Assembly: GCF_000718325.1 (NCBI RefSeq)
Contig: NZ_JOFV01000011.1
Coordinates: 62,001-126,000 of the forward strand
Length of the DNA: 64,000 bases
Direction of reading: 5' to 3'
DNA from: Oerskovia turbata
Lineage (GTDB): Bacteria; Actinomycetota; Actinomycetes; Actinomycetales; Cellulomonadaceae
The translations under genes and the position numbers were made by a program. This document shows, piece after piece, positions 26,501-34,319 of this stretch. The stretch's first letter is position 1. Every line of letters begins with the position of its first letter. The notes below the pieces were generated by a model. The model saw only the letters and a program-made list of their open reading frames with translations. It was not told the origin of the DNA and did not search any database.

Positions 26501-28138
26501 CTCCCACAGGTGCTCCAGGACGGCTGCCTTGATCTGCTCGGCGAAGGCGTCCATCTCGGCCGCCTTGGTCTCGTCGCCCGCGGTCCGGTAGGCCGCGGCC
26601 GACGCCTTGGCGTTGGAGTACAGGTAGGCGTTCTCGGTGCGGTCCATGTTGCCCGCGCGCCAGTGGAACGACACCGCGTCGGCGTCGTTGCCCGTCATGG
26701 CGCCCCAGTTGTACTCGATGAGGCCGTTGCCGTCGTCGTCGAAGGACGCCTGCAGGTCCTTGACGTCCCGCTCGGCGTACTGCGCGAGGTTCTGGGCGAT
26801 CACGGTCGGTCCGCCGTGCAGCTGGTACGAGCGCCACGCGGCCTCGGAGATGTACTGCGTGTAGCTGTTGGACCAGTTCGCGGGGTCGCCCGGGTTGTCG
26901 ACGTACTTGCCGCTCTTGGCGACCTCGCCCGCGGAGACCCAGGGTCCGTACGAGTAGACGGGGTCACGGAAGTACTTGAGGTCGTCGATGAACATGCCCG
27001 TGGTCAGGACGATGTTGTTGTTGTAGCCCAGCACGCCTTCCATCGAGGTGGGGAACTGGAAGTCGTTGCCCGGGATGTTCGCGTCGAGGAAGTTGAAGCG
27101 CATCAGCCACCAGCGGTAGAAGAGCGTCTTGTCGATGTTGTCCTCGGGCGTGTCCAGGTAGGGCACGTTGTCGGCCCACCACTGGTTGTAGGCCGAGACG
27201 TGCTCGGTGTAGGCGGCCCCCGGGGTCGCCGCGCGGAACGCGTCGTAGTCGGTGCGCGACTCGGGGATCTCCTCGGTGACGAACCCGAGCTGGACCTTGG
27301 TGCTCGCCGAGCCCGTCGCGGGGACGTCGAGCGTGCGCGTGATCGCGCCGTCGGCCGGGGAGAAGCCGTCGCCCGAGAGGCGTGGGAAGACCGTGGTCAG
27401 CTTGTTGAACGCCTGGACCGAGCCCGTGAGCTCGTCGCCCTCGGGGGTCTGGGCGAACGACGACGCGGCCGAGATCCGGACCTGCTTGGCCGTGCCGTCC
27501 GTGCTCGAGACCGTGAGGTTCGTGACGGCCACGTTGGCGTCGGTGATGAACTTGGTCTGCACCACGCGCAGTCCCTGTGCGGTGTTGTCGAACGTGCTGC
27601 GCCAGTAGCTGGGGGTCTGCTTGCGGGCCGACGCGTCCTCGGTGAGGGTCACGGCCACCCCGTCGACGTCGAGCGTGAGGGTGTACGCACCCTGGCCGCC
27701 CGCGAGCGACTCCCAGTACGCGACCTCTCCGCCGAAACCGAGCGTGGCGGGCTGGTGGGTCTTCATGAAGACCGCACGGCCACGGCTGAACAGCCACTGG
27801 TTCGCGTCGCCGTTCGAGCCGCCTGGCGTGTTGCCCGTGCGGGCGAGCATCTTGTCGATCCAGAAATCCTTGTCGGTCCCGCTCCCGGCTCCGGCCGCGA
27901 CGTCGGCGTCGAAGATCGCCTGGAGCTGGTTGCGCACGTGGTAGCCGGTCCCCTCCGCGGGGACGGGCTTCGCGTCCCCGCTGAACACGGGGTACCCCAC
28001 GTCCGCGTTCGGAGCGGCCTGGGCCGGCGAGGGGACGAGGAGTCCCGTCGTGGCGACGGCAAGGGTCAACGTGCTCGCGATCGTCAGCCGGGCTCTGCCG
28101 CCCGGGACGTGCTGGGGTCTGGGCGCTCGCTTCTTCAC
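23570..28138 (-). CDS. Secreted multimodular MGH1-like glycoside hydrolase
   Basis: The product is 1522 residues. A Sec signal peptide (residues 1-41, ending SPAQA) is followed by a beta-rich region and an (alpha/alpha)-toroid catalytic module, about 250-800, with YRWWLMRFNFLDANIPG, GLIEYNWGAMTGND and YRSWIHHTILG. Then come a discoidin (F5/8C) module at about 855-1005 (begins NLAQGKPVTASF), a PKD/Ig-like module at 1010-1100, a second discoidin at 1105-1265, two bacterial Ig group-4 modules at 1265-1416 (LPGTVAVTYADGS, LPASVTVQYNDGS) and a C-terminal beta domain. It lies near araBDA, so arabinose-containing glycans are the likely target, perhaps as a GH142-like arabinofuranosidase; family and substrate are inferred. 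GAGAGGTG precedes the GTG start by 7 bases. Confidence 0.8.
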   Translation of the reverse strand: MKKRAPRPQHVPGGRARLTIASTLTLAVATTGLLVPSPAQAAPNADVGYPVFSGDAKPVPAEGTGYHVRNQLQAIFDADVAAGAGSGTDKDFWIDKMLARTGNTPGGSNGDANQWLFSRGRAVFMKTHQPATLGFGGEVAYWESLAGGQGAYTLTLDVDGVAVTLTEDASARKQTPSYWRSTFDNTAQGLRVVQTKFITDANVAVTNLTVSSTDGTAKQVRISAASSFAQTPEGDELTGSVQAFNKLTTVFPRLSGDGFSPADGAITRTLDVPATGSASTKVQLGFVTEEIPESRTDYDAFRAATPGAAYTEHVSAYNQWWADNVPYLDTPEDNIDKTLFYRWWLMRFNFLDANIPGNDFQFPTSMEGVLGYNNNIVLTTGMFIDDLKYFRDPVYSYGPWVSAGEVAKSGKYVDNPGDPANWSNSYTQYISEAAWRSYQLHGGPTVIAQNLAQYAERDVKDLQASFDDDGNGLIEYNWGAMTGNDADAVSFHWRAGNMDRTENAYLYSNAKASAAAYRTAGDETKAAEMDAFAEQIKAAVLEHLWEPERETPDEVGLKGNLLKHRHVATDALVPWKEINNYYPFSVGLMPKPGDADYDQPYVEALRLFADDEQYPVFPFFTANQADQAAYGGPGSNNFSVINSTVSFRMLSSVLRDYPNDYVDAELYKKLLYWNAWSHYQNNGDNRYPDQNEFWSNGTADPQDIGYRSWIHHTILGTTNFTMIEDAMGLRPRSDDKIELAPIDIDWDHFTVNNVRYRDKDLTITWDAPGGEKHYGADVPEGYSVFLDGELAFTVDELAHVTYDPSTGTVDAPAGVTVTTVEERQVQAPQDVVFAADARVVDMMAKAGADVSPASAGSPNLAQGKPVTASFSAAGRGPAGAVDGTTVNEPFWGTAGSPNAKDSLEVDLGSAQKVDDVRVYFYRSSSTATVAGYSAPALYTVEYLDGTQWKPVPAQSRAPLFPQGNFNHVQFPEVTTSKLRVTVTHAAGTRTGIKEVQAFSTGVEAPASTNQAPKADAWTDSTYNQAGSARLVGTAQDDGLPNGEITSGWSVEAAPEGGSAVFDDPRATTSVVRFTASGAYTLRLTVSDGELTSTKDVVVQATALSDGEINVASTATPTADYTAGWNDVNAVNDGKPSFFTGGAGTDLWATWSGSRPASRWLQYDFEAPVRVDKASIDFWTDTTTGGDGVAVPKEWKLQYWDAAGEGTWKDVTNPSAYGTERLKTNEVTFDAVTTSRLRAVFTALPNAGGTSRSAVGVSEWRVFAAPAVSAAAVHVRTAVGALPQLPGTVAVTYADGSVVENAVAWGAVDAAQVEQIGDFAVQGFVSGTTLVAQATVWVRGPDAVQINTIADTAVSTAVGTAPVLPASVTVQYNDGSQQSGIAVTWDAVEPGKYAKDGTFEVTGAVEGTDKRARATVTVGTGEGRPEPDVAVTVTARSQCTGKVAGLSVRVVNDEEVPVDVRVTTPLGTKTFAGVVPGRSASQTFSARKDTLEAGTVSVVATATVDGAPVTTSVEQAFDAVGCG

Positions 28139-28381
28139 GGGCGTACACCTCTCCTCGTCGAGATGGTTCGGTCCCCGGAAAGATGGCACACAGAAACGTG
28201 GAACGCAATGGTTTTCGGCAATTCGCCCGCTTCCGCCTGCCCGTTCTGAGTGCCCGTATGTCGCAGTACCAACGTCGTGACCTGCGACGATGTGACGAGA
28301 GGGCGGTTCGGGAGCGTCACGACGACGCCCCGCCCCGAAAATATCTCGCCGCAACTTTTCGGTGGGCTGTGCGTCGTTGCG
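28139..28381. promoter_or_regulatory. Promoter region of the glycoside hydrolase
   Basis: This 243-base gap is more A/T-rich than its flanks (AAAATATC near 28338, GGTTTTCGG near 28209). It contains an inverted pair CGTCGTGAC/GTCACGACG at 28272 and 28316. No copy of the araB operator is present. The exact promoter was not resolved. Confidence 0.35.
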
Positions 28382-29008
28382 TCAGCGCTCGCGACGTTCA
28401 GCCGCGGGCTCGCCGGGCTCGCGGTGCGGGCCGGGCTCGCCGGGCTCGCGGTGCGGGCCGGTCCGGTCGTGCCGCTCGACACGTTCCTTGAGCCGTTGGG
28501 TCGCGACGGCGACGAGCACGCCGATGACCGCGAGGTCGAACAGGATCTGGACCATCGTGATGACGCGCGCCGCCTGCCCCACGGGATGGACGTCGCCGTA
28601 CCCGACGGTCCCGAGCGTGACGACCGTGAAGTACAGCGCGTCCGTCCGGGTCTCGATCCCGACGAACTCGGCGTCGCTGTTGATGGCCAGGAGGTAGTAG
28701 GCGATCGAGAAGAAGACGATGATCGGGGAGAGGAGCCCCACGACGGACTGGACCCGCACGCTCGGCTCCCGACCCGCACGGAGCTGGCGGCGCACCTGGA
28801 ACCTGACGAGGTAGCACAGCCCCACGAACCCGACCGCGAACAGCAGGATCTGCACCCACGCGCGGTCGGCGTCCCCCAGCGGCACGCCGTAGTAGAGGAG
28901 CAGGCACGCCGCGAGCGAGCCGAGCGTGGTGATGACGGTCCACCACGGACTGTCCTTCCGGAGCCGACGCATGGGTTCATGATGGGCACGAGCGCGCCCG
29001 TGCGCCAT
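28382..29008 (-). CDS. Two-pore-helix potassium channel with voltage-sensor-like segment
   Basis: The product is 208 residues. Two N-terminal transmembrane helices and a third hydrophobic segment precede the pore: YFTVVTLGTVGYGDVHPVG carries the TVGYG K+ filter, followed by an inner helix ITMVQILFDLAVIGVLVAVA. It is a small ion channel of the KcsA/Kv-like ion_trans_2 type in the cytoplasmic membrane. The C-terminal tail is charged and contains GPHREPGEP twice in tandem. The ATG at 29008 has a GAGGT site 5 bases upstream; a Met twelve codons in is an alternative. It is divergent from radA. Confidence 0.88.
   Translation of the reverse strand: MAHGRARAHHEPMRRLRKDSPWWTVITTLGSLAACLLLYYGVPLGDADRAWVQILLFAVGFVGLCYLVRFQVRRQLRAGREPSVRVQSVVGLLSPIIVFFSIAYYLLAINSDAEFVGIETRTDALYFTVVTLGTVGYGDVHPVGQAARVITMVQILFDLAVIGVLVAVATQRLKERVERHDRTGPHREPGEPGPHREPGEPAAERRER
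28406..28459. repeat. Perfect 27-bp tandem duplication in the channel tail
   Basis: Two identical 27-base units lie head to tail in frame and encode GPHREPGEP twice. The lack of any base difference suggests a recent duplication. Confidence 0.85.
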
Positions 29009-29051
29009 CGGGACCTCGCCCGTGGCCAGGTCGCGTGTCGGTACCGACGGC

Positions 29052-29057
29052 TACCGT
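29052..29057 (+). promoter_or_regulatory. -10 element, leaderless radA
   Basis: TACCGT lies 7 bases before the GTG at 29065. This spacing argues for that GTG over an in-frame GTG ten codons upstream. Confidence 0.45.
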
Positions 29058-29064
29058 GACGGCC

Positions 29065-30549
29065 GTGACCACATCGACCTCCGCCTCGCGCGCCACGAGC
29101 AAGCGCCCGGCCAAGCCCGCCTACCGGTGCAGCGAGTGCGGCTGGACCACCGCCAAGTGGGTGGGCCGCTGCGGCGAGTGCCAGGAGTGGGGCACCGTCA
29201 CGGAGGAGGCCGCGGCGAGCGCCGGGCCGCGCACCGCTGCCGTCACCCCGACCCGCAACCCGGCACGGCCCATCGGGGAGATCGACGTCGAGACCGCGCG
29301 TGCCACCCCCACGGGCGTCGCCGAGTTCGACCGCGTGCTGGGCGGCGGCCTCGTCCCCGGGGCCGTGGTCCTGCTCGCGGGCGAGCCCGGCGTCGGCAAG
29401 TCGACGCTGCTGCTCAAGGTCGCGAGCAACGTCGCGGCGGGCGTGAGCGACAAGGCCGCGTCGCCGGACGACGCCACGGGTCCGGCCCCCAGACCGCGCA
29501 CCGTCCTGTACGTCACGGGCGAGGAGTCGGCCGGGCAGGTCAGGCTGCGTGCCGAGCGCGTCGGGGCCCTGGCCCCGGCGCTGCTGCTCGCCGCCGAGAC
29601 CGACCTGGCGACCGTGCTCGGGCACATCGAGGCGACCGACCCGGCGCTGCTCGTGGTCGACTCGGTCCAAACGATCGCCTCGGCCCAGGTCGACGGCTCG
29701 CCGGGAGGAGTGAGCCAGGTCCGCGAGGTCGCCGCAGCACTGATCGCCGCGGCCAAGGAGCGGGACCTGCCGGTGATCCTGGTGGGGCACGTGACCAAGG
29801 ACGGGTCGGTCGCCGGGCCGCGCACGCTCGAGCACCTCGTGGACGTCGTGTGCCAGTTCGAGGGCGACCGGCACTCGCGCCTTCGCCTCGTGCGGGCGAT
29901 CAAGAACCGCTACGGCCCGACCGACGAGGTCGGCTGCTTCGACCTGTCGGAGACCGGGATCGTGGGCCTCGCGGACCCCAGCGGGCTGTTCATGTCGCAC
30001 GCGGGGGCCGGAGCGCCCGGCACGTTCATCACCGTGACGCTCGAGGGGCGTCGCCCGCTCGCGCTCGAGATCCAGTCGCTCGTGGTCCCCAGCTCGCTGA
30101 CCAACCCGCGGCGCACCACGAGCGGCGTCGACTCGAGCCGGCTCGCGATGATCCTCGCCGTGATGCACCGGCACGCCGGGGTCCGGCTCGTCGACCAGGA
30201 CGTGTACGTCTCGACGATCGGGGGCGCCCGCGTGACCGAGCCGGCCGCGGACCTCGCGATCGCGCTCGCGACCTTCTCGGCGCGTGAGGACCAGGTCATG
30301 CCGCCCGGGACCATCGCGATCGGCGAGGTCGGGCTCGCGGGCGACATCCGCCCCGTCTCGGGCCTGGACCGGCGCCTGGGCGAGGCCGCGCGCCTCGGCT
30401 TCACCCGGGCCGTGGTGCCTCGTGGCTCCTCGCCCAAGCCCCCTGCGGGGATGACCGTGCTGCCCGCCCAGCACCTGGGCGAGGCCGTCGAGATCGCCCG
30501 TGGTGGCCACCTCCCGCCGCAGCAGGAGCGCACGCGCTTCGACGAGTGA
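29065..30549 (+). CDS. radA: DNA repair protein RadA
   Basis: The product is 494 residues from the GTG at 29065. A zinc finger at Cys22, Cys25, Cys36 and Cys39 (RCSECGW, GRCGECQEW) precedes the RecA-like ATPase with Walker A GEPGVGKST (about 106-114) and Walker B ALLVVDSVQT. The RadA motif KNRYG is at about 280, and the C-terminal Lon-like domain carries PPGTIAIGEVGLAGDIRPV. RadA drives branch migration of recombination intermediates. An insert of about 20 residues between the P-loop helix and the next strand (SPDDATGPAPRPR) is unusual but harmless-looking. disA follows 86 bases downstream, a conserved pairing. Confidence 0.94.
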   Translation: MTTSTSASRATSKRPAKPAYRCSECGWTTAKWVGRCGECQEWGTVTEEAAASAGPRTAAVTPTRNPARPIGEIDVETARATPTGVAEFDRVLGGGLVPGAVVLLAGEPGVGKSTLLLKVASNVAAGVSDKAASPDDATGPAPRPRTVLYVTGEESAGQVRLRAERVGALAPALLLAAETDLATVLGHIEATDPALLVVDSVQTIASAQVDGSPGGVSQVREVAAALIAAAKERDLPVILVGHVTKDGSVAGPRTLEHLVDVVCQFEGDRHSRLRLVRAIKNRYGPTDEVGCFDLSETGIVGLADPSGLFMSHAGAGAPGTFITVTLEGRRPLALEIQSLVVPSSLTNPRRTTSGVDSSRLAMILAVMHRHAGVRLVDQDVYVSTIGGARVTEPAADLAIALATFSAREDQVMPPGTIAIGEVGLAGDIRPVSGLDRRLGEAARLGFTRAVVPRGSSPKPPAGMTVLPAQHLGEAVEIARGGHLPPQQERTRFDE

Positions 30550-30623
30550 GGGCCGTTGCGCCATCGTGACCTTTCGACGCCCCGGGAACGGTGTCTTCTC
30601 GCCCCTGGGACGGCCCGGCAGCG

Positions 30624-30629
30624 TAGGAT
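30624..30629 (+). promoter_or_regulatory. -10 element, leaderless disA
   Basis: TAGGAT lies 6 bases before the GTG at 30636, with no ribosome site between. disA therefore probably has its own promoter as well as any read-through from radA. Confidence 0.5.
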
Positions 30630-30635
30630 GCCCAC

Positions 30636-31721
30636 GTGGCCAACTCCCCCGTGCACCCTGACGACATGCTCCGGGAGACCCTCGCAGCAGTGGCTCCGGG
30701 CACCGAGCTCCGCGACGGCCTCGAGCGCATCCTGCGCGGCCGGACGGGCGCACTGATCGTCCTCGGCCTGGACAAGGTCGTCGAGACCATGTGCTCGGGC
30801 GGCTTCGTCCTGGACGTCGGTTTCTCCGCGACCCGCCTGCGCGAGCTCTCCAAGATGGACGGCGCCGTGGTCCTCGACCGGGACGCGAACCGCATCCTGC
30901 GTGCCGCGGTCCAGCTCCTGCCGGACGCGACGATCGAGACGACCGAGTCCGGCACGCGCCACCGCACGGCCGAGCGCGTCGCGAAGCAGTGCGGGTTCCC
31001 TGTGATCTCGGTGAGCCAGTCCATGCGGATCGTCGCGCTGTACGTGGGCGGGCAGCGCTACGTCCTGGAGGACTCGGACACGATCCTGTCGCGCGCCAAC
31101 CAGGCTCTCGCGACGCTCGAGCGCTACCGCGCCCGCCTCGACGAGGTCAGCGGGACGCTCTCGGCCCTCGAGATCGAGGACCTCGTCACGGTCCGGGACG
31201 TGTGCGCGGTGGTGCAGCGCCTCGAGATGGTGGGCCGCATCTCCGAGGAGATCGCGGGCTACGTGGTCGAGCTCGGCACGGACGGTCGTCTGCTCGCCCT
31301 CCAGCTCGACGAGCTCATCGGCGGGATCGGCTCGGACCGCGAGTCCGTCATCCGTGACTACGTCGAGCTCGAGCGCAAGGACCGTTCCCTCACGGACGTC
31401 AAGAACGCGCTCGGGGCGCTCGACTCGACCCAGCTCCTCGACCTCACGCTCATCGGGAGGGTCCTCGACCTCCCCGGCGGTGGCGAGGCTCTCGACGCCG
31501 CGGTCGCTCCTCACGGGTACCGGCTCCTGTCGAAGGTCCCGCGCCTGCCCGGCACCATCATCGACCGCCTGGTCTCGCACTTCGGCGGGCTCCAGAAGCT
31601 TCTCGCCGCGAGCATCGACGACCTCATGGCCGTGGACGGCGTCGGCGAGCAGCGGGCGCGCGCGGTCCGTGAGGGCCTGTCGCGCCTCGCCGAGTCGAGC
31701 ATCCTCGAGCGGTACGTGTAA
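30636..31721 (+). CDS. disA: DNA integrity scanning diadenylate cyclase DisA
   Basis: The product is 361 residues. The N-terminal DAC domain shows both catalytic motifs at their usual positions: DGA at 75-77 ([10 protein letters not shown]) and RHR at 108-110 ([10 protein letters not shown]). A helical linker and C-terminal helix-hairpin-helix domain ([20 protein letters not shown]) bind branched DNA. DisA makes c-di-AMP from two ATP and stops when it meets damaged or branched DNA, linking repair (RadA upstream) to c-di-AMP signalling. Ktr potassium transport, encoded elsewhere in the window, is a classical c-di-AMP target; the link here is inference. Confidence 0.96.
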   Translation: MANSPVHPDDMLRETLAAVAPGTELRDGLERILRGRTGALIVLGLDKVVETMCSGGFVLDVGFSATRLRELSKMDGAVVLDRDANRILRAAVQLLPDATIETTESGTRHRTAERVAKQCGFPVISVSQSMRIVALYVGGQRYVLEDSDTILSRANQALATLERYRARLDEVSGTLSALEIEDLVTVRDVCAVVQRLEMVGRISEEIAGYVVELGTDGRLLALQLDELIGGIGSDRESVIRDYVELERKDRSLTDVKNALGALDSTQLLDLTLIGRVLDLPGGGEALDAAVAPHGYRLLSKVPRLPGTIIDRLVSHFGGLQKLLAASIDDLMAVDGVGEQRARAVREGLSRLAESSILERYV

Positions 31722-31730
31722 CCCTCCCCC

Positions 31731-31778
31731 GTCAGCGGCCCTCACCCCTGGGGCTGTCAGCGGCCCTCACCCCTGGGG
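31731..31778. repeat. 25-bp tandem duplication at the end of a gene
   Basis: The unit GTCAGCGGCCCTCACCCCTG plus GGGC(T/G) occurs twice, at 31731 and 31756, with 23 identical bases and a 2-base spacer. The copy at 31756 holds the stop codon of the minus-strand gene; the other copy lies just past it and repeats the same stop context. Confidence 0.8.
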
Positions 31779-32603
31779 CGGCGCGTCGCCTTCGGGAGGG
31801 ACGGCCCCTTCCTCGGGCGTGGTCGCCCCGTCCGCGGGAGGCTCCGCGCCCTCGGCGGGCACCTCGGCGCTCCCGTCCGCGGGCGGCTCTCCCTCTGCGG
31901 GGGGCTCGGTCGCGGGTGGCGCCTCGGGCGGCGGCGCAGGGGCTACGAGCGTGAAGGTCACGGCGGGGCTCGTGAGTCCGTCGGCCTCGTTCGACGCCAC
32001 GACCGCGCTGTAGGTGCCGGGGAGCGCTGCGGGCAGCCCGGTGGTGCACTCGGGGGCCGACCGGTCCCTCTGCCACGTCACGCTCGTCGGCCATTCGTCC
32101 CCCGGGGCCATGAGAAGGTCCGTGGACTCCGCCGGGCAGTCCGCCGACGACCAGATGCGTTCGCTGCCGGAGGTGATCGTGATCTCCTGGACGGCCGGCG
32201 ACGCGTCGATCAGGCACGGCCGGGAGCCCACGTGGGTCAGCGTCACCGTGAAGGAGGGCTTCTCCCCGACCGCGTACTCGGCCTTGGACGCCGCGAGCCC
32301 GAGCGTCACGTCCTTGGCCTGGCAGTCCTTGTACCCGGTCGCCGAGACCTCCTGGGGCTCGGGCGGCGCCACCTTGCCCTGCGGCTCGTCGGCGAGCAGG
32401 CCCGCCCCGAACGCGATCGCGGCCTTGAGCAGCATCACGACGCCGACGACGATCACTGCGAGCAGGACGAGGGCCATGCCCCGGCGGAGCCGCAGGGTCC
32501 TGGACGTCGGCCTGCCGGACGGCTCGGCGCCGGACCCGTCCGAGGACCGCCCCTGGACCGGGGTCGCCCCGGTGGGTGGCCGGGTGCCCTGCGGCGTGCT
32601 CAC
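31767..32603 (-). CDS. Membrane-anchored extracellular protein with Pro/Glu-rich tail
   Basis: The product is 278 residues. A polar N-terminal segment (about 45) precedes one transmembrane helix (ALVLLAVIVVGVVMLLKAAIAF) and an extracellular beta-type domain of about 150 residues with a Cys pair arrangement (YKDCQAKDVTL, HVGSRPCLIDA, SADCPAES, APECTTG), resembling actinobacterial DUF4232-like or Ig-like domains. The last 50 residues are low complexity with PPAEGEPPADG-type repeats. The role is unknown; probably envelope. The GTG start has a GGAG site 6 bases upstream. It is convergent with disA. Confidence 0.72.
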   Translation of the reverse strand: MSTPQGTRPPTGATPVQGRSSDGSGAEPSGRPTSRTLRLRRGMALVLLAVIVVGVVMLLKAAIAFGAGLLADEPQGKVAPPEPQEVSATGYKDCQAKDVTLGLAASKAEYAVGEKPSFTVTLTHVGSRPCLIDASPAVQEITITSGSERIWSSADCPAESTDLLMAPGDEWPTSVTWQRDRSAPECTTGLPAALPGTYSAVVASNEADGLTSPAVTFTLVAPAPPPEAPPATEPPAEGEPPADGSAEVPAEGAEPPADGATTPEEGAVPPEGDAPPQG

Positions 32604-32759
32604 GTGCGGCTCCGTTCGACGGTCGGCGCGGGCCCTTCCTGCGCTGGGGCAACGGTACGTCGCCGTGACGACGGTTCGCGCACTGCCACACCGCGCGGAC
32701 GCTCCCCCCTCGTCGGGGTGCCGGTCCGGGCCGCCCGGGTCGGCGAGAATGGTCGGACC

Positions 32760-33743
32760 ATGTCGCCCTCCTCCACCACCTCCGCCGTCGGCCCCACGAC
32801 CGGACCTCGCACGACGGCCGCTCGCACGACCGACCCTCGCGCGGCACTGACGAGCCTTCCCGGACCGGACCCGTACGCGGACCTGCGCGACGCCGTCGGG
32901 CAGTGGTTCGGCGCGAACGCGCGCGACCTGCCGTGGCGTCGCGACGACTGCTCCCCCTGGGGCGTCCTGGTCAGCGAGGTCATGCTGCAGCAGACGCCCG
33001 TGGTGCGGGTCGAGCCCGCGTGGCGCGCCTGGATGGAGCGGTGGCCCGACCCCGCGGACCTCGCGGCGGCGGCGACGGCCGACGTCCTGCGCGCCTGGGG
33101 GCGCCTGGGGTACCCGCGGCGTGCGCTGCGCCTGCAGGACTGCGCGCGGGCGATCGTCGAGCGCCACACGGGCCGCGTCCCGCATGGCTCCGACGCGCTG
33201 CTCGCGCTGCCTGGCGTCGGGGAGTACACGGCTGCGGCGGTCACGGCCTTCGCGCACGGGCGGCGCGCGGTCGTCGTCGACACGAACGTGCGGCGGGTCC
33301 TGGCCCGCGCGGTGTCGGGGACGGCGCTGCCCGCGCCGTCGTACACCGCGGCCGAGCGCCGGCTCGCGACGCAGGTCGCTCCCGCCGAGGACGCCGAGGC
33401 CGCGCTGTGGGCCGCGGCCTCGATGGAGCTGGGGGCGCTCGTGTGCACGGCGCGCTCGCCGCGGTGCGAGGCGTGCCCGGTCGCGGACCTGTGCGCGTGG
33501 CGTGCTGCGGGCAGCCCGCCGGACGAGCACGGCGCCCGACGCCGGACCCAGGCCTGGGAGGGCACGGACCGGCAGGCGCGGGGCCGGGTCATGGCCGCGC
33601 TGCGCGGGTCGGACGGTCCCGTGCACCGCGACGTGGTCGCGGGGCTGTGGCCCGACGCGGCCCAGCTCGGGCGGTGCGTCGCGAGCCTGGTCGAGGACGG
33701 GCTGCTCGAGCAGGACGGCGACGTGTACCGCCTCCCGGCCTGA
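32760..33743 (+). CDS. mutY: A/G-specific adenine glycosylase MutY
   Basis: The product is 327 residues. The helix-hairpin-helix glycosylase core has catalytic Glu73 in VSEVMLQQTP, HhH LPGVGEYTAAAV and Asp174 in VDTNVRRV. The 4Fe-4S cluster ligands are Cys229, Cys236, Cys239 and Cys245 (C-x6-C-x2-C-x5-C). The C-terminal region is a short winged-helix-like segment, not the longer NUDIX-like OG-recognition domain of E. coli MutY. It removes adenine opposite 8-oxoguanine. The start at 32760 follows a Thr/Ala-rich extension of about 30 residues; an upstream continuation of the frame is shadow of the convergent gene. Confidence 0.92.
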   Translation: MSPSSTTSAVGPTTGPRTTAARTTDPRAALTSLPGPDPYADLRDAVGQWFGANARDLPWRRDDCSPWGVLVSEVMLQQTPVVRVEPAWRAWMERWPDPADLAAAATADVLRAWGRLGYPRRALRLQDCARAIVERHTGRVPHGSDALLALPGVGEYTAAAVTAFAHGRRAVVVDTNVRRVLARAVSGTALPAPSYTAAERRLATQVAPAEDAEAALWAAASMELGALVCTARSPRCEACPVADLCAWRAAGSPPDEHGARRRTQAWEGTDRQARGRVMAALRGSDGPVHRDVVAGLWPDAAQLGRCVASLVEDGLLEQDGDVYRLPA

Positions 33744-33754
33744 GGCGCGGGCGA

Positions 33755-34282
33755 TCAGAGGGTGATCAGCATCCGGGTGTTGCCGAGGGTGTTGGGCTTG
33801 ACCCGGGCGAGGTCGAGGAACTCGGCGACGCCGTCGTCGTGCGAGCGCAGGAGCTCGGCGTAGACGTCGGGCGACACGGGGGTGCCCTCGATCGCCTCGA
33901 ACCCGTGCGCGCGGAAGAAGTCGACCTCGAACGTCAGGCAGAAGACCCGCGCCAGCCCGAGGGCGCGGGCCCGCTCGAGGAGCTCGACCACGAGGCGGTG
34001 GCCCACGCCGGTGCCGAGCCACGCACGGTCGACCGCGAGCGTGCGGATCTCGGCCAGGTCGTCCCACATGACGTGCAGCGCGCCGCACCCGACGACGTGC
34101 GCTGCTCCCGGTCCTCCGGCGTCGGCGACCACGAACTCCTGGACGGCTTCGTAGTAGCCGACCATCTCCTTGGCGAGAAGGATGCGCTCCTCGGCGTAGG
34201 GCTCGACGAGCCCGCGGATGGCCCGCACGTCCGCCGGGAGGGCAGGGCGGAGCGTCAGGGTGGGCGTGGGGCTGCTCGTCAC
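33755..34282 (-). CDS. argA: Amino-acid N-acetyltransferase (actinobacterial ArgA)
   Basis: The product is 175 residues of the GNAT fold. It matches the short mycobacterial-type ArgA: LVEPYAEERILLAKEMVGYYEAVQEF, VVGCGALHVMWDDLAEIRTLAVD, the acetyl-CoA loop GTGVGHRLVVELL, and the end GFEAIEGTPVSPDVYAELLRSHDDGVAEFLDL with VKPNTLGNTRM. This enzyme acetylates glutamate or glutamine at the first step of arginine synthesis. The GTG start has TAGATT 6 bases upstream. It converges on mutY with only 11 bases between. Confidence 0.9.
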   Translation of the reverse strand: MTSSPTPTLTLRPALPADVRAIRGLVEPYAEERILLAKEMVGYYEAVQEFVVADAGGPGAAHVVGCGALHVMWDDLAEIRTLAVDRAWLGTGVGHRLVVELLERARALGLARVFCLTFEVDFFRAHGFEAIEGTPVSPDVYAELLRSHDDGVAEFLDLARVKPNTLGNTRMLITL

Positions 34283-34288
34283 GCCGAC

Positions 34289-34294
34289 AATCTA
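34289..34294 (-). promoter_or_regulatory. -10 element, leaderless argA
   Basis: TAGATT on the minus strand is 6 bases before the GTG at 34282. The box lies in the 37-base gap to the SorC-type gene, so argA has its own promoter. Confidence 0.5.
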
Positions 34295-34319
34295 CGCCTC
34301 CTCGACGCTCGGTGCGTAC

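Noticed and set aside
23378..28249. 1623-codon open frame antisense to the large hydrolase
   Set aside because: It mirrors the codon structure of the real gene; the translation is Arg/Val/Gly/His-rich with no domain, signal peptide or ribosome site.
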